A stretch of DNA of 42,500 nucleotides. Source: Acanthamoeba sp. SK_2022b (Eukaryota > Discosea > Longamoebia > Acanthamoebidae). The stretch is from the NCBI GenBank assembly GCA_027943245.1, contig JANDJZ010000359.1:1-42500 (forward strand), in the 5' to 3' direction. The notes beneath the pieces were generated by a model. The model was not told the DNA's origin. It saw only the letters and a program-made list of their open reading frames with translations, and did not search any database. Shown here piece after piece: positions 20,179-31,061 of the stretch; the stretch's first letter is position 1, and each line of letters begins with the position of its first letter. A program made the translations under genes and the position numbers.

Positions 20179-20223
20179 CGTAAAACAACATGTTTACGCC
20201 TGTGGTAAACATGTTGTTTTACG
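20179..20223. repeat. Perfect 19-bp inverted repeat with 7-nt loop
   Basis: CGTAAAACAACATGTTTAC (20179..20197) is followed by the loop GCCTGTG and the exact reverse complement (20205..20223). It lies in the 340-bp region between the divergent AAA ATPase and Roc-COR kinase genes. It could form a cruciform or hairpin, or be an operator for a dimeric factor. Confidence 0.85.
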
Positions 20224-20318
20224 AACAGGCGGCATGATCAAAAACAAAGCTGTTTAACTTGGCCATAAAATTACCAGAATAAAAGAAAAATAGGTTTTTT
20301 TTTGTCCCACCCAAATAG

Positions 20319-23300
20319 GCCGCAACGTTGCCGGCGAGAAGAACAGCCAACAAGGCACCGGGAAGGGCCGGCACTTGAATCTTGGGAGATTCAACTGTCC
20401 ACATTTGTGGTGCTGGGAGGAATTGTTACAGCTCCAAAATCTCGACATGAGCCTGAAAAAATTGGTAAAGAAGAAGGACCTGGTACAACCATGGAAGCTC
20501 GTGTTCGTGGGCGAAGAAAATGTCGGGTACGCACACCCCTCGATTTTTATTCATAAATAATTGTCAAGTTATCTTTTATTTTTTCAATTTGATTTTTTGT
20601 ATTAATATGTACTTTTTTAATCCAAGAAAAACGTCGGTCGTGCGGGGTCTCCGAAAGAAGGCCCAGGACACCTTATCGTGGGGCGAGGGCATCACCACTG
20701 AGGTAGGGAGTCCTCCTGCTTGAATTTGAGTTGGTTGCCGTCCGCAAGCACAAGCACAAGCGTGCATGCATTAACAAGTATGGCTTGTGCATGATCATGG
20801 CCACGCGGCTGCATGTGTCCAGTATTGGCTGTGGGATATCGAGGCCAGCAAGGCCAAGCTGAAGGCGCTCCTGGCCGTGTGGGACTTCAAACGCTCGGGA
20901 GAGTTTGGCCTCCGTGGTATGCCCCTATCGCCACTGACCGCTCACTCAGCGCCTCGCGTTTGTCTCTAAAACGCTCCCTATCGCTGTCCCCGTTCTCGAC
21001 CGTTCCAGGCCAAGACAACTATCAAGTGGTGCAGGAGACCTTCTCCTCGCACGAGCGGTGCATCTACGTGCTTGTGTGGGACCTCACCAACTCCTACTCA
21101 CAAAAGAGGATCGAGCATTGGTATCACCTCTGTTCGGCGCACCGTCTGCGCACAGTCACGCACGCGCACACGTTGACTTGATCGAAACGAATGGTGATGT
21201 GGGTGGATGGATGGTCGTCACAGGCTGTATTCGATCGCCATTCACAGCAAGAAGGCGCCCATCGTCCTGGTGGGCACGCACAAGGAGGACCCGCGCCTGT
21301 CGGAGGACCACCTCAAGCAGCTGAGCGATGGACTCAAGGACAAGTTCAGCCGCGCCTTCAGGAACATTCGAGCCACGGTCTTTGTGGACACCGCCTCCGG
21401 CACGGTATTGCATGCCCCCCCTGGACCTCTCCCGGATGCATATCGTTTTCGTCGACACTCAACGACGCGTGTGCTGCCCTGTGCCGTGTGCGAACAGGGG
21501 CTCGACGAGGTGAGGAATCAGCTGCAGGCGGTGGTGGAGGCCGATGCGGCCAAGCGGGCGCCGCAGCACAACCTGTACGGGTGCGCCCAGCTCCAGGAGG
21601 CCGTCGCCAGCCTGGTCAAGAAACGCATGCCGCCGCTCATCCCCTATCCTGGTCCGCCCTCCCCTCTGTCTGGTGGCGTGGCGCGTGGCGTAACTTTGCT
21701 GAGGCGTGGAATGCGGAATGCAGAGTATGTGGAGCTGGCGACCAAGTACCTGGACGACGCAACGTCGGAGGAGGGGCGTCAGGCCAACTTGGCCGAGATG
21801 ACCACCCTGTTGGGCGACATGGGCGCGCTGGTCCACATTCCGCGAGACGTGCGACTCAATCACGTCGTCATCGCCGACCCCAAGTGGCTCTACAAGGTTC
21901 GTCGCACCTGAGCACAGCACAGCACAGCACAGCACAGCAAAACTCAGTTGTGTCTGCTGACACGTTCGAGCGTGCAGATGATAGACACGATAGTGCAGAG
22001 CCGACACAAGAACACGAAGAAGGGAATCTTCTACCCGTCGACGCTGCAGCAGTTGTGGACCGCGCCAGAGTACCCCGAGGAGAGCCACGAGCTCCTCCTT
22101 GCGCTCCTCGACCGCTTCGGCATCTCCTTCTGCATTCACCCGCTCGGCGGCGGCCCTTTGGAAGAGAACTCAGGTCCGCTCCTCGCCTCTGCTTGTCGCG
22201 TGTTTCTTTTCGTGGTCGTGGTTTTTCGTGGTTCTTGTGGTCGTGGTAGTGGTTGGCTGATGCGGGGAAATATCCAACAGCGGAGAGTGGGCAGTACTAC
22301 TTCATTCCGTCGATCTTGCCGGAGGAGAAGCCGGTCATGTTCTCCTACATGCGCAAGGTGTTTGCCGAGTTCGAGCGGGAGCGGGACCAGCGCGTGGTGG
22401 AGAGCGAGGAGGAGCGTGAGAAGGAGCTCACCCTCGAGGTGGCCCTCAACTCCCAGATCCAGCGCTGGAACAAGCCCGACACCGAGAACCACGTAGAAGG
22501 CGAGGGCGACGGCGACGCTGCGCCCATCTCCATCCAGGTCGACGAGCCCAGCGATGCCACACTGGTACGATGTCCCCGTCGCACGCACGCACGCACGCGT
22601 GTGAGAGGGCAACTAATGCGATGTCGCTGCGATGAAGAAAAAGAGCAAGAAAAACAAGAACAGCAAAAAGAAATCAGCCGAAGACGCCGTGGTGGCGTCC
22701 GGCGAGATGAGCAGAAGCGGTGACATCAGCTACTGCGAGACGGAGACCGAGTGCTCGGAGCTGACCACGTTCGATCTGTCCGACGACGACAACGAGGTCG
22801 AGTGGGACAACATCAGCGGCGATGACTGCACGTCGGGCGGCGGCGGCGCGATCAGCATCAGCCCGCGCGAGCACAGGCTCGCTCCGGGCGTGCGCGCCGG
22901 CGGAGGCAGCAATGTGAGGGCTCTCATAAGGCACAGCGAATCGAGCGACAGCCTGAACAGCATGAAGGAGAGCGGCGACGAGAGCAGCGGCAGCGCCATC
23001 GCGCTCGCTGGCGGCAACGGCGACCACGGCGACAGCAAGGAGAAGGGGGAGAAGGGCAAGAGCAAGAGCAAGAAGGAAAAGAAGGAGAAAAAGAAACGAA
23101 GCGCGACGCTGAACATGCCCAAGCTCAGCAAGCGCACGACGATGAGCTATGGCGAGATGTACGAGCAGCGGCGGCCGCGCCAGGCCAGCGACGGGAAGGA
23201 GCCAAAGGCCGACGCCGACGCCAACACCACCGTCACCACCGCATCGTCGACGCCGGGCAGCGACGCGGGCGTGGGCGGGGCGGAGGGCGAGCAGGAGGGC

Positions 23301-24074
23301 GAGCAGGAGGGCGAGGTCTACCAGTTCGGACGCACCTACCTCTTCGCCTTCATGCCCAATGGGTACGCGCGTTTGAACACAACAGTGCTGTGTGTAGTCG
23401 ACACTCACTGTGTGTGTTGTTGTTGTTGTTGTTGTGTGTTGGGCATCTCTCGTGTGTGTGGTGTGGCCACAGTTTCTTCGGGCGACTGATGGCGCGCGTG
23501 TTGGCTGATGGCAAGTTCGAGCCGCAGGTCTACTGGCGGACCGGCATGCTCCTGGCCTGGGTTCGCCTCTTGCTCACGCTTTTTTTTGGGATTTTTAATT
23601 GTTTATTTCATTTATTTTAATTTGAACAACAAAAACGTGGTGCAGCGAAAACGGTCGAGCCGCCGCGGGAAGGAGGAGAAGATACTGGTGGAGATCTTCC
23701 CCAAGGAGAACCGGATCTCGATTCAGGTGCGAAAGCACACCAACACCAACTGGCTCTCGGGCAAGGCCAAGGACGAGGCTTCGTCGATGGTGGTCATCAT
23801 CCACACCCTTGATGCCCTTGTCGAGGACTGGTACCAGACCAAGAAAATGGTACGCGCACGCAACGCACGCAACACACGCGCGATGACGCTGGTCTGATCG
23901 TCGAATTGCGACAGTCGAAGGTGATGGTGCCGTGCATCCACTGTCTGCGAGACACGGTCAAGGAGGCCCACCTGTTCTCCATCGAGACATGCCAACGGGC
24001 CGTCATCCACAACCGCATGTTCCTCCGCTGCACCAAGAACATCGGTAACGTTTTTTCTTTCACACGCTCCGCTA

Positions 24075-24125
<51 letters not shown>

Positions 24126-24961
24126 GAGAACTATTTTTATAGCAAAAACAGCTCACTCTTTTTTCTGTGGGGGCAAACAGCCGAGGGAGCCAAGGGTCCG
24201 CTGGTGCGGGTTTCTCTGCTGGCGCCCGATCTGGCGATGTCACACCTTCAGTCCTCGCGGGTCAAGTACGAGGAAATGGAGTTTGGCGGTTCTCTGGGTG
24301 AGGGCGCCTATTCCCTCGTCTACCAGGTACCGTCGATTGATTGGATTTTAATTTTGCCTTTTATTTCTGTAGTATTGAAATTCATTTGATGGTTGGCGTA
24401 GGGCACGCTCAAGGACGGCTCCGAGGTGGCGATCAAGAAGCTCAAGAATCCACTTCGCTCGTTCGAAGAGTTCCGACGGGAGATCTGGATGATGAGGTAC
24501 CTCCCTCCACGGTTTTGTTGTATTTTATTTTATATTTAATTATTTTCTATTATATTTTTATTTTAAAAACATACACGTAATTTTGGCTCACCGCTATTCT
24601 TTCAGTGGGTTGCATCACCCGAACCTGCTGCGGTTGCGTGGATACACTCTGAACCCGTGCTGCGTCGTCCTGGAGTACATGAAGGAGGTATGACGGCACG
24701 CGGGGCAAAACAGGACGGATATGCTCTACGGGTACTCAATGAAAACGGTCGCGCATGGTTGGTGCAGGGCGACCTCTTCCAGTTCCTCCACAGAGACGAG
24801 TGGGCGCCGCAACGCAAGAGGGTTCATAAGCGCTGGAACGTGCTCATGCTCAAGATCGCCAAGGACATCGCCAAGGGCTGCGCCTTCCTCCACTCGGCCA
24901 ACCCGCCCGTCATTCATCGCGACCTCAAGAGCCCTAACGTTTTGGTGCGGCTCTTGCTCGC

Positions 24962-25030
<69 letters not shown>

Positions 25031-25813
25031 CACAACGCGCTTGCTGACTCGTCTCTGGTGCAGTTGATGGACATCTCGAAGCGCGCGTCGGTGGTGGCCA
25101 AGGTGGCCGACTTTGGTACGTGTCAGCAGATGGCCGGCATCGCCGCCGGTCGCAAGGTCGAGAATCCCGGTACGCTGCCTGCACAGTGACAGCGCTTGTT
25201 CCATCGCGCGCACTTGCTCGAGTGGCCGAGTCTGACGCACGGCACGCCTTATCGCAATGCGCGTGCGCAGTGTGGTTGGCGCCAGAGGTCATGAAAGATC
25301 GAATCTACACGGAAAAGGCCGACATCTACTCGTTTGGCGTGATGCTATACGAGATGCTCACGCACAAGCAGTTTTTCGAGGACGAGCGCTTCTTCAGCAA
25401 GATGGAGCAGCGCATCATCGCCGGCGAGCGCCCGGAGCTGCCGCCCTGCTTCCCCGAACTCGAGGCGCTCATCCGCGAGTGCTGGGCCAGCCAGGCCGAC
25501 CTCCGGCCCTCCTTCGTTACCATCATCGAGAAGATCACAGAGATTATGAAGTACGTGACCGGTTTCGCTTTGCATTGTCTTGTGTGTTGGCGTGCCAGCG
25601 TGTGGTGACACTCTTGCTGCGCGCCGTGGCACCAACAGGCTGTACTATCCAAAGCATGTAAACTACGACGCGGGGCTGAGCAAGCTGAGCCTCGGGGCGA
25701 GCGGGCAGGTCGATTGGCAGCTTCTGGATTCGCCGCAGGCGCCCTCGGACAGCGACATGCCCAAGACCGTGGCCCAGCTCCTCTCTTCTACTACTTGTTC
25801 CACTCCATCATAA
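20319..25813 (+). CDS. Roc-COR protein kinase (ROCO family, TKL kinase)
   Basis: A gene of about 16-18 exons. The first readable exon (about 20319..20526) has an LRR-like segment (LLQLQNLDMSLKKL); the only in-frame ATG is at 20447, so the N-terminus is unresolved and no long LRR array fits. The Roc GTPase follows: P-loop VGEENVG|KTSV split by an intron after 20526, VWDF...GQDNYQ as the switch II region, IYVLVWDLTN and VLVGTHKED. COR-A includes ALVHIPRDVRLNHVVIADPK and GIFYPSTLQQLW. A long charged insert (about 22560-23310) precedes COR-B (LFAFMPNGFFGRLMARVL, VYWRTGMLLA, VMVPCIHCL). The kinase domain has GGSLGEGAYSLVYQ, VAIKKL, HRDLKSPNVL, VADFG and WLAPEVM, all catalytic residues intact, and ends near 25550. 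ROCO proteins use GTP-dependent dimerisation to control kinase activity in chemotaxis and cytoskeletal signalling. Stop at 25813. Confidence 0.88.
24077..24124. repeat. (TTA)n trinucleotide repeat
   Basis: About sixteen TTA units lie in an intron of the Roc-COR kinase gene, between the exons ending CTKNI and starting AEGAKGPLV. Confidence 0.9.
24963..25029. repeat. (AC)n microsatellite
   Basis: More than thirty uninterrupted CA units lie in an intron of the Roc-COR kinase gene, about 20 bp after the donor that follows the catalytic-loop exon (HRDLKSPNVL). Confidence 0.95.
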
Positions 25814-25974
25814 CGGCCAACCCAATTTTGAACGCCCAACTAGCCACTAGTCTTGCCAAGGTCCGCAGGATGTTGGTGTTCGGGTGGGCAGTGGTGACCA
25901 CACCAGGCGAGAAGAAACGACCAACCCCGATTTTTGATGTTTTATTTGTTTTATCTATTTTTGTTTTTTGCTTC

Positions 25975-26548
25975 ATGGGGACGGCGTACGCAGATGACGT
26001 AATTCAGAAGTTGCAAAACTTTCAAAGGTCGGCAAATCAATTATTCGATAACGTGTACGAGTCCCTTTGTTGCTTGGCCTCCCGCAGAGTTTGAAGTTGA
26101 AATGATTTTAATTAATTCGATTGATCTCAGCGCGTCAGGTCTCTACACAAGCTACTCGGCAGCTGACTTTATAAGTACATGTGCCTTTGCCACTGCACCT
26201 AAGAAAAGCTGCAGCACACGCTCATGTCATGCTCGTTGCTTGCGCAGAAGAACGAGACGCTCTGGACGCAACGTTAGCGGACCTGGAGCAGCAACTCAAG
26301 GCCGGCTTGCTCTACGCCCTCGAGGACAGCCTCGTCCCACCAGGCACGCCGCTGCCAATCGTTTGTGCCAGGCCTGTGCCACCCCCGCTCACGTCTGCCA
26401 TACACACACCCCAGATGCGTCGGTCCCCAACCTGCAAGAGAGTCTGCTCAAGATCGACGCAGAGATCAAGGAAGCACACAACCTACAACAGAAGTTGATC
26501 AAGAACACCAAGACAGCTGCCAGCAGGTTCCACGCAAGCGAATCATAA
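25975..26548 (+). CDS. Small coiled-coil protein (tentative gene model)
   Basis: A start at 25975 reads MGTAYADDVIQKLQNFQRSA followed by NQLFDN. Further exon-like segments downstream are EERDALDATLADLEQQLKAG (about 26249) and, after an apparent intron, VPNLQESLLKIDAEIKEAHN (about 26428) with an ending ...SRFHASES at 26548. The pieces are amphipathic and would make a small coiled-coil protein. The join after NQLFDN would need an intron of only about 37 nt, and the middle exon is not resolved. An alternative C-terminus lies beyond 26575, where a Pro-rich frame (AVVSSPLAAPPPQTLAVAPA) runs to about 26702. No family was recognised, and the gene could extend into either flank. Confidence 0.4.
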
Positions 26549-26702
26549 ACCACCCTGTGTGGACCGCCTAGGGCCACCTTCTGTTTCTACTCCTCCACAC
26601 AATTCCGCTGTTGTGTCATCGCCACTCGCAGCCCCCCCCCCACAAACTCTGGCTGTCGCACCAGCTGCCCTATCCGTGGCGTGCTGGGCAGTCTTGCGGT
26701 AA

Positions 26703-27696
26703 CGTTCCATCGATGGTGCCACTTCATGTCTGAGGCGCCTGCTGTGCCGCGTGACTTTTCTTCTCTAGCGATTCTCAGGAACAGACGGGTTGATGACAGA
26801 GGGTTGTGGGGAAGGGTGTATACTGCGGGTAATACACTGCCTTTTGTGGCCCCGTGCATCCCGACATCGCCGGAACTGGTCCGAAGCTTCAGCGCCCATT
26901 GGCTGTGCTCGAGCTGGAAGAGTGTAGAGACCGCGCCTGACGTTTAGAGCTGGGAAGTGCTATCCAGGCAAAGTTATCCCGGCTGGTGGAGTACTCACGA
27001 TGAGGTGGCTCTTACTACTCTCGACGAGTTCATTAGTAGGTGGGGGTGTGTGCTTGATATGGCACCAGCGCTGATTGTTGGCAAACCGACACCCACCAGG
27101 TGTGCAGCCACGATTCTCTGTCCCTTCCTCTACATACTCTTCACCTGACCTACATCACACTTGACCGTCTCCCCGTTCCTCGTGCATCACAGCCACACAT
27201 AAGGTTACACCTCCTTCAGCGCCGACCAAAGACTGCGCGATCACCGAGAGATTTTGTTTCCGTGACACGTTGAACCACCTCTTGAGGTACGATGCATGCG
27301 CTGCCCTATCCCTGCATGGCCAAAGACTGTAGGGTTCCCTGTAATAACGACATAGCACGATGCTCTTCGGCTACAGTTCCCTGTTGAGGCACCATCGTGC
27401 TCACACCTCCACTGCACAAACCACGGACAGACCTACCGACTTTTCTTCACCACCAACACACCAACACCCTCTACACAACCCGAGTATTGCCTTCGGCGGG
27501 CATGACCCCTTTCTTAGTGGTGAGACCCGCCACACCACTGCCACCCACCCTGCCACAGTGCTTAACCCCGCTCTTTGGGCCACTACCGCTCTACGGCCCA
27601 TCTTCACGTCTCTGTACTGCACCAACACCTCATCTAGGATCGACCTCACAGCACTACTCGAACCAGACACCACCACCTTACCCATCACTCGAAATC
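26703..27696. other. Long stretch without a supported gene
   Basis: About 1 kb between the tentative coiled-coil gene and the GATA protein start. Short open frames occur on the plus strand (for example EVALTTLDEFISRWGCVLDM near 27000), but no splice pattern or domain ties them together. The last 340 bp before 27697 are open in the frame of the GATA gene and rich in Pro/Thr codons, so its true start could lie further upstream. Confidence 0.4.
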
Positions 27697-28853
27697 ATGG
27701 CCAGCCTCCACCATCACCTGCAGATCAGAGTGCACCAGCAGCCTTCCCCCTCCACGCCGCAGCCTTCCCGCCTGCCTTCGCTTGCCGAGGCGTTGGCCCA
27801 CTCGCCGCCCGCGCCTGCCTGTCCCGAGCGACTCCCACCATTGGCCACGATCTTCGACCTCCCCACCCCGGCAGCCCACCTGCGGGACGGGCTCCGCGCC
27901 CCGCCACCACCTCTGGTAGACGCCAAGCGACAACCACGCGCCGTGCCCTCGGTGATTCGACTTAAGGAAGAAGAAAACCGCAGCCACCAGCAGCGACCGC
28001 CCTCGCCACTCGCCGACGGGCGAGGAGCGGACTGCATCGACCTCACCACAGAGCCCCACGACAGCCAGACCCTACTTCACGCGGAGCCCTTCGCGTCCGG
28101 TCAAACCGACTACAGAGTATCCTTTATCCTCTTCCTGCGGCGCCGCCAGTTTTTCCGGTCAGTGGTTTGACGTGTTGTCTGACGCTCGCTCGAAACGCAG
28201 GGGTGGCGCACTGTGTTCATGGGCAACGATGGCCCCGGCAACGCTCAGGGATGCGACAAGCCAATCGTCAGAGAGTCTCTCAAGGAGACCGCGATGGAGA
28301 TGACGAGGGCATCGTCACATGACGACTCTCCCCGGGACGAGGTCGCCGTCTCCGACGGAGACGAGGAGAAAAGCTGCGCCCACTGCGGGACCCGGTCGAC
28401 TCCCGAATGGCGTCGTGGACCTACCGGGCGAGGCACCCTCTGCAACGCGTAAGTCACTCCTGTTTGCTTGAGTCAATACCGAAGCACCGAGCTCACCTGC
28501 GTGCGTTCGTGGACCACGCGTTCAGTTGCGGTCTCAAGTACACGAAGACCCTGCAGCAGGCGCGGCGACGGAAAGGCCAGACCGGTAGCACGCTGGGCGC
28601 GGTGCCGCTGGCCTCGCTGCTCAACGGGCCGGAAGACCGCAAGCGACGGACGAGCCTGACTTCGCCCATGGTCTGGCAGACCAAAGTCAAGAACTTCGTC
28701 TCCTCGGTCCCTATGACCTCCTTCAGCTGCTCGTCGCTGCCACAGTTCTCCCAGTCGTCCTCCTTCCCCTCGTCTTCTTCGCCACCGTCAAGGAAGCGCG
28801 CTCGAACCAATTCGCTGCCCGATCCCTCGTCTCTGCACTCGCGCAACCAATAG
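27697..28853 (+). CDS. GATA-type zinc finger protein
   Basis: Three exons (27697..28116, 28201..28448, 28526..28853) give 331 residues from the ATG at 27697; upstream codons remain open, so the start is the likeliest rather than certain. The N-terminal 180 residues are Pro-rich and disordered. A single GATA finger sits at about residues 200-230: CAHCGTRSTPEWRRGPTGRG, then TLCNACGLKY. An intron splits the finger inside the NAC triplet, and the join restores it exactly. All four zinc cysteines and the TPEWRRGP signature are present. GATA fingers bind (A/T)GATA(A/G) in promoters. A basic stretch (QQARRRKG) follows, and the Ser-rich tail contains SRKRARTNS, a likely nuclear signal. The regulated genes are unknown. 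Confidence 0.88.
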
Positions 28854-29187
28854 GTTTTACGGTTGCCAAATGAGTGTTGCAACTACAAACGATTAAAGTT
28901 CAACGAGGCTGATGACGTCAGAGCGTCCTCCAGAATAACCCGGTGCTGGTGTCTCGGCGCAACGAAATTAGCCCTAATCCAGGAAAATGTGTGGTGTGCG
29001 AGGCCATCTCATTGGTACACCAACTGGCTTGCAGTTCATTGGCCCGTGGCTTATGGCCTTCGTTGAAGCCAATGCGGACTTATCCCCGGGCTTTGTCTCA
29101 TAAATAAGGGCCAAGTGGCCACTCCCTCACTCACTCAAACACTTACAACTATAACCGAGCTTCTCTACAAAACTCAAGCTTAACAAC
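28854..29187 (+). promoter_or_regulatory. Promoter region of the C2 protein gene
   Basis: This is the 334-bp gap between the GATA gene and the C2 gene. Its distal part should hold the 3' UTR of the GATA gene. The proximal part has a TATA-like box and a CT/CA-rich leader before the ATG. Confidence 0.55.
29099..29110 (+). promoter_or_regulatory. TATA-like box
   Basis: CATAAATAAGGG lies 78 bp before the ATG of the C2 gene and is followed by a pyrimidine/CA-rich leader, a plausible TATA box for a strongly expressed small gene. Confidence 0.5.
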
Positions 29188-29559
29188 ATGTCCGGACACA
29201 GGCACCTCTCTATCAAGGTCAAGGAGGCCAAGGGCATCCCCGCCGCTGACTCCAACGGCAAGAGCGACCCGTACGTCGTCCTCACCATTGGCGGCCAGAA
29301 GAAGAAGACCAAGATCATCCACAAGACGCTCGAGCCTAAGTGGTACGAGGACTTCCGTTTCGACATCGACGACTCGCAGCACGTCCTCCGCTTCGAGGTC
29401 TACGATCACGACAAGTTCAGCAAGGACGACTCGCTGGGCCACTTCGAGCTCAACCTCAAGACCGCCCACATCCCCATCGGCCAGTGGACCTCCTTCACCA
29501 GGAACCTCATCCACCCCAAGCAGTCTGGCGAGATCCAGTTCGACATCCACATCGCCTAA
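29188..29559 (+). CDS. Single C2-domain protein
   Basis: An intronless 123-residue protein consists of one C2 domain, a calcium-dependent membrane-binding fold. It starts MSGHRHLSIKVKEAKGIPAA. The calcium-site acidic residues are visible: ADSNGKSDPYVVL in loop 1 and VYDHDKFSKDDSLG in loop 3. TLEPKWYEDFRFDI is the conserved strand 4 segment. It ends GEIQFDIHIA with no further domain, anchor or signal peptide, so it is probably a soluble calcium sensor that moves to membranes. The sharp codon bias toward C/G third positions, the TATA-like box and the lack of introns suggest high expression. Similar stand-alone C2 proteins occur in plants and amoebae. Confidence 0.92.
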   Translation: MSGHRHLSIKVKEAKGIPAADSNGKSDPYVVLTIGGQKKKTKIIHKTLEPKWYEDFRFDIDDSQHVLRFEVYDHDKFSKDDSLGHFELNLKTAHIPIGQWTSFTRNLIHPKQSGEIQFDIHIA

Positions 29560-29790
29560 AGCTGCACACTATTTCATTCCACCTGCACATAAAATATATA
29601 TCTATTTATTGGTGTATTTATTTGTCTCGCTTCTTATCGGATATTTTCTACCTCGTCTCTCAAAGACGACCGTAGTAGTAACCAGTTGATGACAACGTCA
29701 CGAGCAAACAAACGTTCCCAAGGGGTGAGGAAGAGTGGAAGCTTGCAATTGGGGGACATTTCAAAAAGGCGTGCGGACATGTGGGAGGCC

Positions 29791-30988
29791 TCACAGCTTG
29801 GCCTTGCTGGTCGCTGGGCCGGCGGTCGTGCATATCTTGGCCATCTGGACGAGCGAGTCCTCCACCGCGTGCACAAAGGCCGACGCGTTGGTCTTGCACT
29901 TGAGCGCCGTAGAAGCTGGAGAGGAGGAAAGAGGAGGCCTGTGAGATAAATCGGCGACAAAACCAAGGCGTGCGCACACAACTCACAAAATTACCCTTGA
30001 AGTGGAGGCCATTGTCCAGGATGCCGTAGCAACAACCGATGCCATCCTCGGCCACGGGTCCAAACACGACCTGCGGTGGAAGGAGGGGGGGGGGGCGAGC
30101 GCGTGTGCTCATGTGTTAGCGCACTGGAGAAAGAAGAGTCGGGGAGCGATGGCAAAGGCGGCGGCACCTGGAAGTGGGGCGACGTGAGCTGAGAAGTGGA
30201 GAGGCGCCAGGTCGAGGTGCGCGCGTAGGCCGGGTCCTTGTAGAGCCCGGGCTCCTCCACGCCCTCCTCGGCGGCGATCAAGCGCAGACCCAGCAGATGC
30301 CGATCGATTCCTACTCACGCAACACAACACGCATGAGTGTTGCGCCAGAAACGGTGAGGAGGATGGCGGGGAGCCGGTAGCTACCGAGGCCGTCGCAGGC
30401 GTCCTGGTTGGTTTGAGTGTGCCTGTTGCAGGCCTTGCGCAGCAGCTCGAGCTTGTCCGAGTCCTACCAGCACCCCCACAGACAACAGATCCAATCAATC
30501 CACTAAGCGAGTGCGAGGCGAGAGGATCACGCAGGAGCGAGAGATACCTTGAGGTCGGTCCTCTTCATGGCCTGGACGAACTCGACCGACTCGGCCGACA
30601 CCGAACGCACCGTCTCGGTTCTCCCACACAAGAACTTTCTGTGGAAAGTAGAAACACACAGAACGCCCGTTAGCTCCATGCAGTGTGTGTTGTGTGTTGT
30701 GAGATGAGCTGCGATGATGTGACGTGTGGCATGTTGTACATGGTGTGAGGTGTGCGGTGTGGTGGTGTGTTGTGTGTCGGTACCTGGTCTGTCCGGATTC
30801 GTAGGTGGGGTAGGTCTCGCCGGTGAGCGAGTGCACGGCGAGCTGCATGGCCATCTGGCAGAAGGCGTCGGGGCTGATCTTCCACGACTTGATGGCGTCC
30901 TTGCCGAACTTGTTGAAGTACAGCACCTGCAGGTCCACCTCGCTCGCCGCCTTCGCCAAACGTTTCTGCACACACAGCAGGTCAGCCT

Positions 30989-31061
<73 letters not shown>

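Noticed and set aside
24963..25029. Tandem repeats checked as a CRISPR array
   Set aside because: These are plain dinucleotide microsatellites without spacers, in a eukaryotic intron. No repeat-spacer pattern exists in the window.
25714..26094. Frame with a hydrophobic segment after the ROCO stop, considered as a membrane protein
   Set aside because: The hydrophobic part comes from T-rich DNA just before the ATG at 25975 and looks like intergenic or intron sequence.
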